This document shows, in pieces, positions 29,914-38,110 of a DNA stretch of 43,088 bases (position 1 is its first letter; every line of letters starts with the position of its first letter). The DNA comes from Xanthobacteraceae bacterium. Its GTDB lineage: Bacteria; Pseudomonadota; Alphaproteobacteria; Rhizobiales; Xanthobacteraceae. The notes under the pieces were generated by a model, which worked only from the letters and a program-made list of their open reading frames with translations, had not been told where the DNA came from and searched no databases. The stretch is from assembly GCA_019746135.1 (NCBI GenBank), contig JAIESI010000012.1, positions 1-43,088 of the forward strand. The letters are read 5' to 3'. A program made the position numbers and the translations under genes.

Positions 29914-32079
29914 ATGAACCTCAAGCAGGTTCTCTTTTCCACAGTCGTGGTTGCGGGAATGGCGGCGCTCGGCGCGGCCGTGCTCGCGCCCGCGAACGCG
30001 CAGCCGAAGCCGCGCACCGCGTCGATCACCGCGCCGGTGGCGATCGATGCCGATGACATCGGCGGCGTGGTCAAGGCGCCGAACGGCAAGCCCGAGGCCG
30101 GCGTCTGGGTGGTCGCCGAGACCACCGACCTGCCGACGCGGTTCACCCGCAGCGTCGTCACCGACGACCAGGGCCGCTACGTCATCCCCGATCTGCCGGT
30201 CGCCAACTACCAGGTCTGGGTGCGCGGCTATGGCCTCGTCGACTCGCCGAAGCTGCGAGCGAAGCCCGGCCAGCAGCTCAACTTCACCTCGGTGCCCGCG
30301 CCGAACGCGGCCGCGGCGGCGCATTATTATCCGGCGATCTACTGGTACGTGATGATGAAGCTGCCGCCGGAGAAGGACTTCGGCGGCTCGTCCGAAATTC
30401 CGAAGAACATCACGCGCGACACCTGGCGTCAGCGCATGAACAACGTCGACTGCATCGGCTGCCACCAGCTTGGCCAGGAATCGACGCGCACCATTCCCGC
30501 CCAGTTCGGCAAGTTCGACTCCGGCGCGGAAGCCTGGATGCGCAGGATTCAGGCCGGCCAGTCCGGCGAGATGATGACCAACCGCATCGCCGGCCAGCTC
30601 GGCGGCGCGCCTTATAAGTTTTTCGGCGATTGGACCGATCGCGTCGCCAAGGGCGAACTGCCGAAGAGCAAGCCGGCGCGGCCCTCGGGCCTCGAGCGCA
30701 ATCTCGTCGTCACCACCTGGGACTGGTCGACGCCCGACAAGTATCTGCACGACCTGATCTCGTCGGACCGCAGAAAGCCCACGGTCAACGCCGGCGGGCC
30801 GCTCTACGGCGCGCCGGAATATTCGACCGACGAGATGCCGATCCTCGATCCCAAGACCCACAAGGTCTCGACCTTCAAGATGCCGGTCGCCGATCCCAGC
30901 ATGCCGGTGTCGCTTGGACCGGGCCATGCCGGCGCGATCAAGCCGACCCAGCCGTCGGCCTATTGGGGCAACGAGATCCTCTGGGACACGCGGGCGAACC
31001 AGCACAACGCCATGTTCGACGGCAAGGGCCGCGTCTGGCTCGCGGCGAACGTGCGCGGCCTCGACAATCCGGCCTGGTGCAAGAAGGGCTCGGAGCATCC
31101 GTCGGCGAAGGTGTTCCCGATCGAGCGCTCGTCACGCCAGGCGGCGATGTTCGATCCGAAAACCAAGGAGTACAAGTTCATCGACACCTGCTTCGGCACG
31201 CACCATCCGCAGTTCGGCTATGACGCCGACAACACGCTGTGGATGTCGGGCTCGGGTCCGGTCGCCGGCTGGATCAACACCAAGGTGTTTGACGAGACCG
31301 GCAGCGCCGAGAAGGCGGTTGGCTGGTTCCCGTTCGTGCTCGACTCAAACGGCAACGGCAAGCTCGACGAGTTCGGCGACAAGCCGGAGGAGGGCAAGGA
31401 CACCCGCTTCAACCCGGGCTCCGGGCCTTACGCGGTGATGCCGCATCCGACCGACGGGTCGATCTGGTACACCTCGGGCGTGTTCGGCGGAACGCCGGGC
31501 TTCCTGCGCTTCGATCCGAAGACCAAGCTCAGCGAGTTCTACGCCCTGCCGAAGGAGGCGATCGGCGTGCGCGGCGGCGACATCGGCGCGGACGGAAGGC
31601 TGTGGGGCTCGGGCTCGGGCGGTCACCTGATCGAGTTCGATCGCTCAAAGTGCAAGGCTCCGCTGAACGGCGCGAACGCCACCGGCACCCACTGCCCGGA
31701 GGGCTTCACGCTGCACAAGTATCCGGGGCCGGGCTTCGACGACGTGCCGAACTCGAGCGCGGAGGCGAGCTACTACACCTGGGTCGACCATCACGACGCG
31801 GTCGGCTTCGGCAAGGACGTGCCGATCTCGACGGCCAACCTGCAGGACGGCTTCGTCGCCCTGGTCAAAGGCAAGATGGTGCTGATGCGCGTGCCGTACC
31901 CGATGGGCTATTACGCCAAGGGGCTCGACGCACGCATCGACGATCCGAACGCCGGCTGGAAGGGCCGCGGGCTGTGGAGCGCCTCCGGCGACCGCACGCC
32001 CTGGCTCAACGAGCGCGGCAAGGGCGCGTATCCGATGGCCGTGCACATCCAGGTGCGGCCCGATCCGCTGGCCAAGTAG
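29914..32079 (+). CDS. Exported carboxypeptidase-regulatory-like / heme c / propeller protein A
   Basis: 721 residues from ATG 29914 (GGGAGG upstream). Residues 1-30: Sec signal, cut near ANAQP. Residues ~48-128: a carboxypeptidase-regulatory-like beta-sandwich (DIGGVVKAPNGKPEAGVWVV; SVVTDDQGRYVIPDLPVANY; VWVRGYGLVD). Residues 180-184: CIGCH, a heme c attachment site; TIPAQF after it could hold the distal ligand region. Residues ~265-700 resemble a virginiamycin-lyase-like propeller, with DGKGRVWLA and GADGRLWGSGSG units and a Ca-binding-type loop D477-SNGNGKLD-E486. Several conserved cysteines remain (KSKCK, THCPEG). A full paralog follows at 32218. No known function; oxidoreductase or lyase are both possible. 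Confidence 0.8.
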   Translation: MNLKQVLFSTVVVAGMAALGAAVLAPANAQPKPRTASITAPVAIDADDIGGVVKAPNGKPEAGVWVVAETTDLPTRFTRSVVTDDQGRYVIPDLPVANYQVWVRGYGLVDSPKLRAKPGQQLNFTSVPAPNAAAAAHYYPAIYWYVMMKLPPEKDFGGSSEIPKNITRDTWRQRMNNVDCIGCHQLGQESTRTIPAQFGKFDSGAEAWMRRIQAGQSGEMMTNRIAGQLGGAPYKFFGDWTDRVAKGELPKSKPARPSGLERNLVVTTWDWSTPDKYLHDLISSDRRKPTVNAGGPLYGAPEYSTDEMPILDPKTHKVSTFKMPVADPSMPVSLGPGHAGAIKPTQPSAYWGNEILWDTRANQHNAMFDGKGRVWLAANVRGLDNPAWCKKGSEHPSAKVFPIERSSRQAAMFDPKTKEYKFIDTCFGTHHPQFGYDADNTLWMSGSGPVAGWINTKVFDETGSAEKAVGWFPFVLDSNGNGKLDEFGDKPEEGKDTRFNPGSGPYAVMPHPTDGSIWYTSGVFGGTPGFLRFDPKTKLSEFYALPKEAIGVRGGDIGADGRLWGSGSGGHLIEFDRSKCKAPLNGANATGTHCPEGFTLHKYPGPGFDDVPNSSAEASYYTWVDHHDAVGFGKDVPISTANLQDGFVALVKGKMVLMRVPYPMGYYAKGLDARIDDPNAGWKGRGLWSASGDRTPWLNERGKGAYPMAVHIQVRPDPLAK

Positions 32080-32092
32080 TGCGAAACGAGAC

Positions 32093-32155
32093 ACCGCCCG
32101 CGCGGCGCGGGCGGTGAGCTCCCTTTCCCCGCTTGCGGGGAGAGGTAAACGGAGT
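32093..32155 (+). repeat. Paired hairpins between the two large paralogous genes
   Basis: CGCCCGCG CGG CGCGGGCG and, a few bases on, a stem of TCCCCGC TT GCGGGGA. There is no T-run, so they look like an mRNA-stabilising or processing element, or a fragment of the CCCTCCCC repeat family, and not a full terminator. Confidence 0.4.
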
Positions 32156-32217
32156 GTGACGCGACAGACAGATCAAATCCGACCACCATCATTGTTGAGC
32201 AACGACAGGAGGGCGAC

Positions 32218-34317
32218 ATGACGTTGCGAGGCATTCTTCTTTGCGGCGCGGCCGCGCTGGTTCTGGCGTTTTCGAGCCCGGTGAGCGCCCAACAGGTCGG
32301 CTCGAGCGACATCGGCGGCACCGTCACGGGTCCCAACGGTCCCGAAGCCGGCGTCTGGGTGATCGCCGAGACCACCGACCTGCCGACGCGCTACATCAAG
32401 AGCGTCGTCACCGACGATCAGGGCCGCTACGTCATCCCGGAATTGCCGCAGGCCAACTATCAGGTCTGGGCCCGCGGCTATGGCCTCGTCGACTCCGCCA
32501 AAAGCGCAAGCGCGCCCGGCCGCATCGTCCACATCACCGCCGTGCCCGCGCCGTCGCCGAAGGCCGCCGCCGAGTACTATCCGGCCATCTACTGGTACGC
32601 GATGCTGAAGACGCCTTCGGCGAGCGAGTTCCCGCTCGGCAACGTGAAAACACAGGCCGAGTGGCTCAACGTCACCAAGACCAACGGCTGCTTTACCTGC
32701 CACGCGCTCGGCAACAAGGCGACGCGCACCATCCCGGCGATGTTCTCCGACATGAAGCCGGAGGACGCCTGGGCGCGGCGCATCCTCTCAGGCCAGGCCA
32801 TGACCAACATGGCGACCTCGATCGGCCGCATCGAAACGCCGCGTGCGTTGAAACTGTTCGCCGACTGGACCGACCGCATCGCCGCAGGCGAGCTTCCGGC
32901 ATCGAAGCCTGCGCGGCCGCAAGGACGCGAGCGCAACGTCGTCATTACCCAGTGGGACTTCTCCGATCCCAAGCACTACCTGCACGACGTGATCTCGACC
33001 GACAAGCGCAAGCCCACGGTCAACGCCAATGGCAAGGTCTACGGCGCGGTCGAGAACTCGACCGACACCATCCCGGTGCTCGATCCGGTGCAGCACGTGG
33101 CGTCGTCGTTCACGATGCCGGTGCGCGATCCGAAGATGCACGACTTCAAGAACGACCCGATGTCGCCGTCACCCTATTGGGGCGAGGAGCCGATCTGGCA
33201 GGGGCAATCGACCACGCACAACCCGATGTTCGATGAGAAAGGCCGCGTCTGGTACACCTCGCGCGTCGGCGCGCCGCCCAATCCGGACTTCTGCAAAAAA
33301 GGCTCGGGCCATCCGTCGGCGAAGGTGTTCCCGCTCGAGACGTCGACGCGGCATCTCGCCATGTTCGATCCCACGGCCGGGAAGGTCACGCTCATTCGCA
33401 CCTGCTATCCGACGCACCATCTCGTGTTCGCCGAGGACGCCAACAACACGCTGTGGACCAGCGCCGGCGGCCCGGGCTCGGGCGTGCTCGGCTGGCTTGA
33501 TCGGAAAGTGTTCGAGGAAACCGGCGACGAGGCGAAGGCGCAGGGCTGGACGCCGATCGTCCTCGACACCAACGGCAACGGCAAGCGCGACGAATGGACC
33601 GAGCCGAACCAGCCGCTCGATCCGGCGAAAGACCGCCGCGTGGTCGGCGCGCTCTACGGCGTCGGCGTCAATCCCAAGGACGGCTCGATCTGGGGCTCGG
33701 TGCTGACCTATCCGGGCTATGTGATCCGCGTCGAGCCCGGCGCAAATCCGTCGGAGACCGCGCTTGCGGAAATCTACGAGCCGCCGATGCCAGGCTACGG
33801 CCCGCGCGGCTTCGACATCGACCGCGAGGGCATCGCCTGGGTGCCGCTCGCGAGCGGCCACATGGGCAAGTTCGACCGCAGCAGGTGCAAGGTGCTGCGC
33901 GGGCCCGAGACCGCGACCGGCCGGCACTGCCCGGAGGGCTGGACGCTCTATCCGTTCCCCGGTCCGCAGCTTGCAGGGATCGAAAGCAGCGGCAGCGCCG
34001 AGGCGAGCTACTACACCTGGGTCGATCAGTTCGACACGTTCGGCCTCGGGCGCAACGTGCCGTGGGCGACCGGCAACGCCAACGAGTCGCTGATGGCGCT
34101 GGTGGACGGCCAGTGGCTCAATTTCGTCGTGCCTTATCCGCTGGGGTTCTACGCCAAGTGGATGGACGGCCGCATCGACGATCCGCACGCCGGCTGGAAG
34201 GGCAGGGGCGTGTGGGCCACCTACGGCACCCGCGCGCCGTTCCATCTGGAGACCGGCAAGGGCACGCGGCCGAAGGTGGTGAAGTTCCAGCTTCGCCCCG
34301 ATCCGCTGGCACGGTGA
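32218..34317 (+). CDS. Exported carboxypeptidase-regulatory-like / heme c / propeller protein B
   Basis: 699 residues from ATG 32218 (CAGGAGGGCGAC). It mirrors protein A domain by domain: signal peptide (ending near VSAQQ); beta-sandwich with DIGGTVTGPN and SVVTDDQGRYVIPELPQANY; heme c motif C158-FTC-H162; long conserved middle (DWTDRIAAGELPASKPARPQ); propeller region with DEKGRVWYTS; Ca-type loop D450-TNGNGKRD-E459; and the shared ending RPDPLAR. The regions AETTDLPTR and QVWARGYGLVD are almost the same in both. Copies differ mostly in loops, so they may form a heterodimer or act on different substrates. It is followed by a repeat element and the membrane genes. Confidence 0.8.
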   Translation: MTLRGILLCGAAALVLAFSSPVSAQQVGSSDIGGTVTGPNGPEAGVWVIAETTDLPTRYIKSVVTDDQGRYVIPELPQANYQVWARGYGLVDSAKSASAPGRIVHITAVPAPSPKAAAEYYPAIYWYAMLKTPSASEFPLGNVKTQAEWLNVTKTNGCFTCHALGNKATRTIPAMFSDMKPEDAWARRILSGQAMTNMATSIGRIETPRALKLFADWTDRIAAGELPASKPARPQGRERNVVITQWDFSDPKHYLHDVISTDKRKPTVNANGKVYGAVENSTDTIPVLDPVQHVASSFTMPVRDPKMHDFKNDPMSPSPYWGEEPIWQGQSTTHNPMFDEKGRVWYTSRVGAPPNPDFCKKGSGHPSAKVFPLETSTRHLAMFDPTAGKVTLIRTCYPTHHLVFAEDANNTLWTSAGGPGSGVLGWLDRKVFEETGDEAKAQGWTPIVLDTNGNGKRDEWTEPNQPLDPAKDRRVVGALYGVGVNPKDGSIWGSVLTYPGYVIRVEPGANPSETALAEIYEPPMPGYGPRGFDIDREGIAWVPLASGHMGKFDRSRCKVLRGPETATGRHCPEGWTLYPFPGPQLAGIESSGSAEASYYTWVDQFDTFGLGRNVPWATGNANESLMALVDGQWLNFVVPYPLGFYAKWMDGRIDDPHAGWKGRGVWATYGTRAPFHLETGKGTRPKVVKFQLRPDPLAR

Positions 34318-34333
34318 TGTTGAAAGCAGCGAT

Positions 34334-34498
34334 GCAACACGGGCGGTCTCATCCCTCCCCGCGAGGGGAGGGTGGACGCGCGCGAATGCGCGCGGCCGGG
34401 TGGGGAGATGGTGCGTATATCGTAGGCCTCTCCCCACCCGGCTCGCTTCGCTCGCCACCCTCCCCTCGCGGGGAGGGATGGCACCACCCGTGTGGCTG
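34334..34498. repeat. Interspersed inverted-repeat element, copy B
   Basis: The same element as at 16575-16698 but in the opposite orientation. The left flank GCAACACGGGCGGTCTCATC matches the reverse complement of the right flank of copy A exactly. Arms CCCTCCCCGCGAGGGGAGGG (34353-34372) and CCCTCCCCTCGCGGGGAGGG (34458-34477) are identical to copy A. The interior differs (CGCGCGAATGCGCGCG). It splits the module between protein B and the first membrane gene. Confidence 0.75.
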
Positions 34499-34514
34499 AT
34501 GGAGGGAGACACGA

Positions 34515-35045
34515 ATGGGCCTCGTACCTGACTTCATCCTCGACTACATCGACGTCAGCACGTTCTGGACGATCCTGATGATCATCCACGGGCTGCTCGC
34601 GGTGGCGCTGCTCGGCGCGCTCACCCATCAGGCGATGTCGGTGCTGATGCCGGTGCGGCAGACGGCGGGTGCGGCGGGCGCGAGCCCGGGTTTCGCCACG
34701 CGCTTCCGCGCCGTGCAGGGCGCGGGCTACGCCGCCGCGGTCTGCGTGCTCTGGGTGGTGACGTTCATCTTCGGCGCGTGGATCTACACCAAGTACCGCA
34801 TGTATGTGCGGATCCCGATCGAGCAGCAGGGCTTCTGGAAGACCCAGGGCGTGTTCGAGCTGAAGGAGCACCTCGCCGTCATCGGCATGGGCCTGCTGCC
34901 GGTCTACTGGCTGTTCTGGAAGGACGCGCGCAATCCGGAATACGAAAGCCCGAGGAAGTGGCTCACGGCTCTTCTCGCCGCCATGGTCTGGTTCATGTTC
35001 CTGGTCGGCCACATCGTCAACAATGTTCGGGGATTCGGCTCATGA
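34515..35045 (+). CDS. Four-helix membrane protein with conserved histidines (heme b candidate)
   Basis: 176 residues from ATG 34515 (GGAGGGAGAC). Four hydrophobic segments: ~18-42 (TILMIIHGLLAVALLGALTH), 72-92, 117-136 and 150-168. Histidines lie in or at them: His25 and His38 in helix 1, His119 at the start of helix 3 (KEHLAVIGMG), His166 in helix 4 (FLVGHIVNN). A four-helix protein with His on helices 1, 3 and 4 is how many di-heme b cytochromes hold heme, so it could pass electrons from the heme c proteins to quinone. No family name is recognised with confidence. Its TGA overlaps the next ATG. Confidence 0.6.
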   Translation: MGLVPDFILDYIDVSTFWTILMIIHGLLAVALLGALTHQAMSVLMPVRQTAGAAGASPGFATRFRAVQGAGYAAAVCVLWVVTFIFGAWIYTKYRMYVRIPIEQQGFWKTQGVFELKEHLAVIGMGLLPVYWLFWKDARNPEYESPRKWLTALLAAMVWFMFLVGHIVNNVRGFGS

Positions 35046-35437
35046 GCACCACCACGGACGTCCGCTCCGCGCCGCAAGCCCCCGCATCGTCGCTCGCGGC
35101 ATCAGCCGCGTTCAGAAGGTTCGCGGTGGTGATGGGGGTGACGACCCCGATCATCTACGTGATCTGCGAGATGCAGAACTGGCCGCTGTTCACCTACCAC
35201 CCGGGCACCAACCGGATCGATCTCGGCTACTCGGCGGCGGTGCGCGACCAGGGCCCGGCGATGCACTGGTACGGCTGGATGGCGTTGACGATCATCGGCT
35301 CGGCGATTCTCGGCCTGATCGCCGCATTCCTGCCGGACCGGATCGTCAGGAGAATACCGCTGTCGCTCACCTGGATCGTGCCGCTCGCGGCAGTGCCCGT
35401 GCTGATCTATGCCCTCCGCTTTTTCTGGCGCTGGTGA
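35042..35437 (+). CDS. Three-helix membrane protein, hypothetical, coupled to previous gene
   Basis: 131 residues. ATG 35042 overlaps the stop of the upstream gene (ATGA), so translation is coupled. A ~25-residue Ala/Ser-rich cytoplasmic N-terminus is followed by helices at about 26-44 (FAVVMGVTTPIIYVICEM), 80-97 (MALTIIGSAILGLIAAFL) and 107-127. Between helices 1 and 2 there is a conserved-looking loop with histidines (LFTYHPGTNRIDLGYS; GPAMHWYGWM; His53 and His75). It probably forms a complex with the preceding membrane protein. Function unknown. Confidence 0.6.
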   Translation: MSTTTDVRSAPQAPASSLAASAAFRRFAVVMGVTTPIIYVICEMQNWPLFTYHPGTNRIDLGYSAAVRDQGPAMHWYGWMALTIIGSAILGLIAAFLPDRIVRRIPLSLTWIVPLAAVPVLIYALRFFWRW

Positions 35438-35483
35438 TAGAATGACGGCCGAAGCATCGGCAGGGGAAATTCCGGAGGCTTTC

Positions 35484-35864
35484 ATGATCGCAGTGATCCG
35501 GACGGTTGCGCTTGTGGCGGGCTTGGGCCTTGCGCTTGGCGCATCGGCCTTCGCCGGCGGCGACGACTACGACGCGATGAACGACAAGGAAGGCGCGGGG
35601 CCGGCCTATTTCGGCTTCGTGCGCGACCACCGCGGCTCGCCGGTGTCCGAGGCGCAGGTGTTCCTCAAGCCCAAGACCGGCGATCCGGTGGTGCTGAAGA
35701 CCAACGTGCTCGGGCTCTACCGGAGCCATATCAACAAGGATGTGAAGCCCGAGGACGTGACGATCTCGTGCGAGAAGTCCGGCTACCGGCAGGAGCGGGT
35801 GTTCCGCCGCACCGAGCCCGGCGCGATGTTCATCGAGACCGACTGCACGCTGCGGCGGCTGTAA
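35484..35864 (+). CDS. Small exported carboxypeptidase-regulatory-like domain protein
   Basis: 126 residues from ATG 35484, after a GGAGG site; the frame extends back to 35409 without a better start. Signal MIAVIRTVALVAGLGLALGA, cut near AFAGG. The rest is one beta-sandwich with the plan of the N-terminal domain of proteins A and B: AYFGFVRDHRGSPVSEAQVF, then KTNVLGLYRSHINKDVKPED, with Cys96 and Cys121 probably bonded. As the third copy of this fold in one gene run, it may be an accessory or scaffold subunit. No heme motif. It starts 46 bases after the membrane protein. Confidence 0.65.
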   Translation: MIAVIRTVALVAGLGLALGASAFAGGDDYDAMNDKEGAGPAYFGFVRDHRGSPVSEAQVFLKPKTGDPVVLKTNVLGLYRSHINKDVKPEDVTISCEKSGYRQERVFRRTEPGAMFIETDCTLRRL

Positions 35865-35873
35865 CGGCCTTGT

Positions 35874-35962
35874 GTCCCGGGCGCAGCGCAGCATGAAGCG
35901 CAGCGGAATGATGCCACAAGCGCGTTTACGCGCATCTTTGACGCGCTATGGCAGACCCGGGA
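35874..35962. repeat. ~89-bp palindromic repeat, copy 1 (of an inverted pair)
   Basis: Bounded by TCCCGGG / CCCGGGA. Its reverse complement matches 35990-36078 over the full length, with shared blocks such as AGCGCGTC-AAGATGCGCGT and AACGCGCTT. It contains the only ATG codons available to the amidohydrolase frame that follows. Confidence 0.8.
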
Positions 35963-37737
35963 CCGTACCACCCACTGCCTTTGGAAAGATCCCGGATCAG
36001 CCAAAGCGCGTCGAAGATGCGCGTGAACGCGCTTATGGCACCGCTTCACTTCGTTACGCGCTGCACCGTATCCGGGATACGGCCCTCGCAATCGTCGGCG
36101 CGCTATCGATCGGACTTTCGTCGTCACTCGCCCAATCCGCCGACACCATCCTCATCAACGGCAAGGTCGTCGTCTATGACGCCGCGCCCGCGCAGGCGCT
36201 TGCGGTGCGCGATGGAAAAATCGCCGCCATCGGCAGCACCGCCGACATCCGCGCGCTCGCCGGGCCCGCAACCCGCGTCATCGACCTCGGCAGCCGCACC
36301 GTCATTCCCGGCCTGATCGACTCCCACATCCATGCGATCCGCGCCGGCCTCACCTACACCACCGAAGTGCACTGGACCGGCGCGCGCACGCTCGCCGCCG
36401 CGCTCGACCGCATCCGCGCCGCGGCGAAAACCCAGCCGAAGGGAAGCTGGCTGATCGTCGCCGGCGGCTGGACCGAGCGGCAGTTCGAGGAAGGCCGGCG
36501 GCCGACCCAGGCCGAGGTCGTCGCCGCCGCGCCCGACCACCTCGTCTATGTGCAACTGCTCTACAGCCGCGTGCTCATGAGCCCCGGCGGCTACGAGGCG
36601 CTCGGCGTGACGCCGGGCCTTGCGTCGCGGCTCAACGTCGAGCGCGATGCCGATCCCGACAACAAGCCGACCGGCTGGGTCACCGGCGACAACCGCGCCA
36701 TCAGCGATCTGTTCGACCTGCTGCCGCGCCCCACACCGGCGCAGAGCATCGAAGGCACGCGCGCGTTCTTCCGTCATCTCAATGCGCTCGGCCTCACCGG
36801 CGTGATGGACCCCGGCGGCTACAACATCGCCGTCGCCGACTACCGGCCGCTGATGCAGCTCTGGCGCGACGGCGGCCTGACGCTGCGCGTGCGCTACAGC
36901 CTCAGCGCGCCGCGCCGCGACCGCGAGCTTCAGGACTTTCAGGACCTGACGCAGCTATTGCCGATGGGCTTCGGCGACGGATACCTGCGCTTCAACGGCA
37001 TCGGCGAAAACGCCGCCTGGGGGCTTTACAACAACGACAGTCCGACGCCCGAGCAGAAGGAGCGGCTCCATCAGGTGCTGCGCTGGGCGGTGTCGCGCGG
37101 CATGACCGCGACGTTCCACTGGCACAACGACCGCGCGGTGCATCACCTCATCGAGGTGCTGGAGCGCGTCAACGCCGAGACACCGATCGCGAGGCTGCGC
37201 TGGTCGATCGCGCATCTGAACGATGCCTCGCCGGAAAGCCTGAAGCGCATGAAGGCCATGGGCGTGGGCTGGCTGATGCAGAACGCGTTCTACTTCCGCG
37301 GCGAGGCCTTCCTCGGCCAGCGCGGCGCGGAGGTGGCGCGGGTCTCGCCGCCGATCGTCAGCGCGCTGCGGATGGGCATTCCGGTCGGCGGCGGCACCGA
37401 CGCGCACCGCGTCATGGGGCCGAGCCCGTTCGTGTCGCTGCAATGGATGCTCGACGGCAAGACCGTTTCCGGCATCCCGATGCGCGGGCCGGAGGAGACG
37501 CCGTCGCGGATCGAGGCGCTGCGGCTCTACACGGCGGGCAGCGCCTGGTTCTCGTTCGAGGAAGGCACGCGCGGCTCGCTTGCGCCAGGCAAGCTTGCCG
37601 ACCTCGCGGTGCTGAGCAAGGACTACCTCACGGTGCCCATCGCCGAGATCGGCAGCACGGTCTCGCTGCTGACGATGGTCAACGGCCGCATCATCTATGC
37701 CGACGGACCGTTCGCAGCTCACGAAGACCGACGCTGA
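35893..37737 (+). CDS. Exported amidohydrolase (YtcJ/Amidohydro_3 type), start uncertain
   Basis: The enzyme part begins ~36085 with a signal core (LAIVGALSIGLSSSLA, cut near QSADT) and goes on with ILINGKVVVYDAAPAQALAV, the beta-sandwich entry of the amidohydrolase fold. GLIDSHIHAI supplies the HxH metal pair (36325-36333). Other matches: TFHWHNDRAVH, SIAHLND, GGGTDAHRV, and GSLAPGKLADLAVL at the end. The fold hydrolyses C-N bonds in amides or cyclic compounds; the substrate is unknown. No ATG/GTG/TTG lies between the repeat pair and the signal core, so the start must be a codon inside repeat copy 1 (35893 or 35908) or a CTG at 36061. The first is used here. Confidence 0.75.
   Translation: MKRSGMMPQARLRASLTRYGRPGTVPPTAFGKIPDQPKRVEDARERAYGTASLRYALHRIRDTALAIVGALSIGLSSSLAQSADTILINGKVVVYDAAPAQALAVRDGKIAAIGSTADIRALAGPATRVIDLGSRTVIPGLIDSHIHAIRAGLTYTTEVHWTGARTLAAALDRIRAAAKTQPKGSWLIVAGGWTERQFEEGRRPTQAEVVAAAPDHLVYVQLLYSRVLMSPGGYEALGVTPGLASRLNVERDADPDNKPTGWVTGDNRAISDLFDLLPRPTPAQSIEGTRAFFRHLNALGLTGVMDPGGYNIAVADYRPLMQLWRDGGLTLRVRYSLSAPRRDRELQDFQDLTQLLPMGFGDGYLRFNGIGENAAWGLYNNDSPTPEQKERLHQVLRWAVSRGMTATFHWHNDRAVHHLIEVLERVNAETPIARLRWSIAHLNDASPESLKRMKAMGVGWLMQNAFYFRGEAFLGQRGAEVARVSPPIVSALRMGIPVGGGTDAHRVMGPSPFVSLQWMLDGKTVSGIPMRGPEETPSRIEALRLYTAGSAWFSFEEGTRGSLAPGKLADLAVLSKDYLTVPIAEIGSTVSLLTMVNGRIIYADGPFAAHEDRR
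35990..36078. repeat. ~89-bp palindromic repeat, copy 2 (inverted relative to copy 1)
   Basis: Begins ATCCCGG and ends TATCCGGGATA. It aligns with the reverse complement of copy 1 (35874-35962) along its entire length with scattered substitutions. It encodes the positively charged n-region of the amidohydrolase signal peptide. Confidence 0.8.
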
Positions 37738-37876
37738 CGCTTCGATCACGGCGGCGTGACGCGCCTTGCGAACATATTAAATTTCCGAAAGCCGGATGCG
37801 GCATGGTTTCGCAGCCATCGCAATCATGCATTGTTGGCGGCAAGGGCGACGAAGAAACTGAATGGGAACTGGGGAA

Positions 37877-38110
37877 ATGAAAGCTCACGTCGTCCTTCTC
37901 GCGGCGCTCGTTGCCGTCTCGGCAACCGGCGCCGCTTATGCCGCCCAGCACACCAAGCGTCATCACGCGGTTTACCACCGCGCTGTCCACCCGGCGACCG
38001 CGTCGTCGTCCGACTGGCCGGGAAATCCGTACATGGATTCGCGGCAGGACCAGGTGGCCGCGTTCTGGCGGGATGCGTTCAACCCGCTCGGCGCGCAGCC
38101 CTGGAAGTAA
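37877..38110 (+). CDS. Small secreted His-rich protein with D-A-F-N-P C-terminus
   Basis: 77 residues from ATG 37877 (ACTGGGGA upstream; an in-frame ATG at 37862 is less likely). Signal MKAHVVLLAALVAVSATGAA, cut near AYAAQ. The mature part has several His near its start (TKRHHAVYHRAVH), a conserved-looking SSDWPGNPYMDSRQDQ, and the end FWRDAFNPLGAQPWK, close to the end of the 25877 protein (FLQDAWNPAGLK). The His cluster could bind metal. It lies near the multicopper oxidase but on the opposite strand. Function unknown. Confidence 0.65.
   Translation: MKAHVVLLAALVAVSATGAAYAAQHTKRHHAVYHRAVHPATASSSDWPGNPYMDSRQDQVAAFWRDAFNPLGAQPWK

Noticed and set aside
29914..34317. True virginiamycin B lyase or a classical cytochrome c
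   Set aside because: The propeller units only resemble the lyase fold, and one CxxCH in a ~700-residue protein is not a typical cytochrome. A named function would be a guess.
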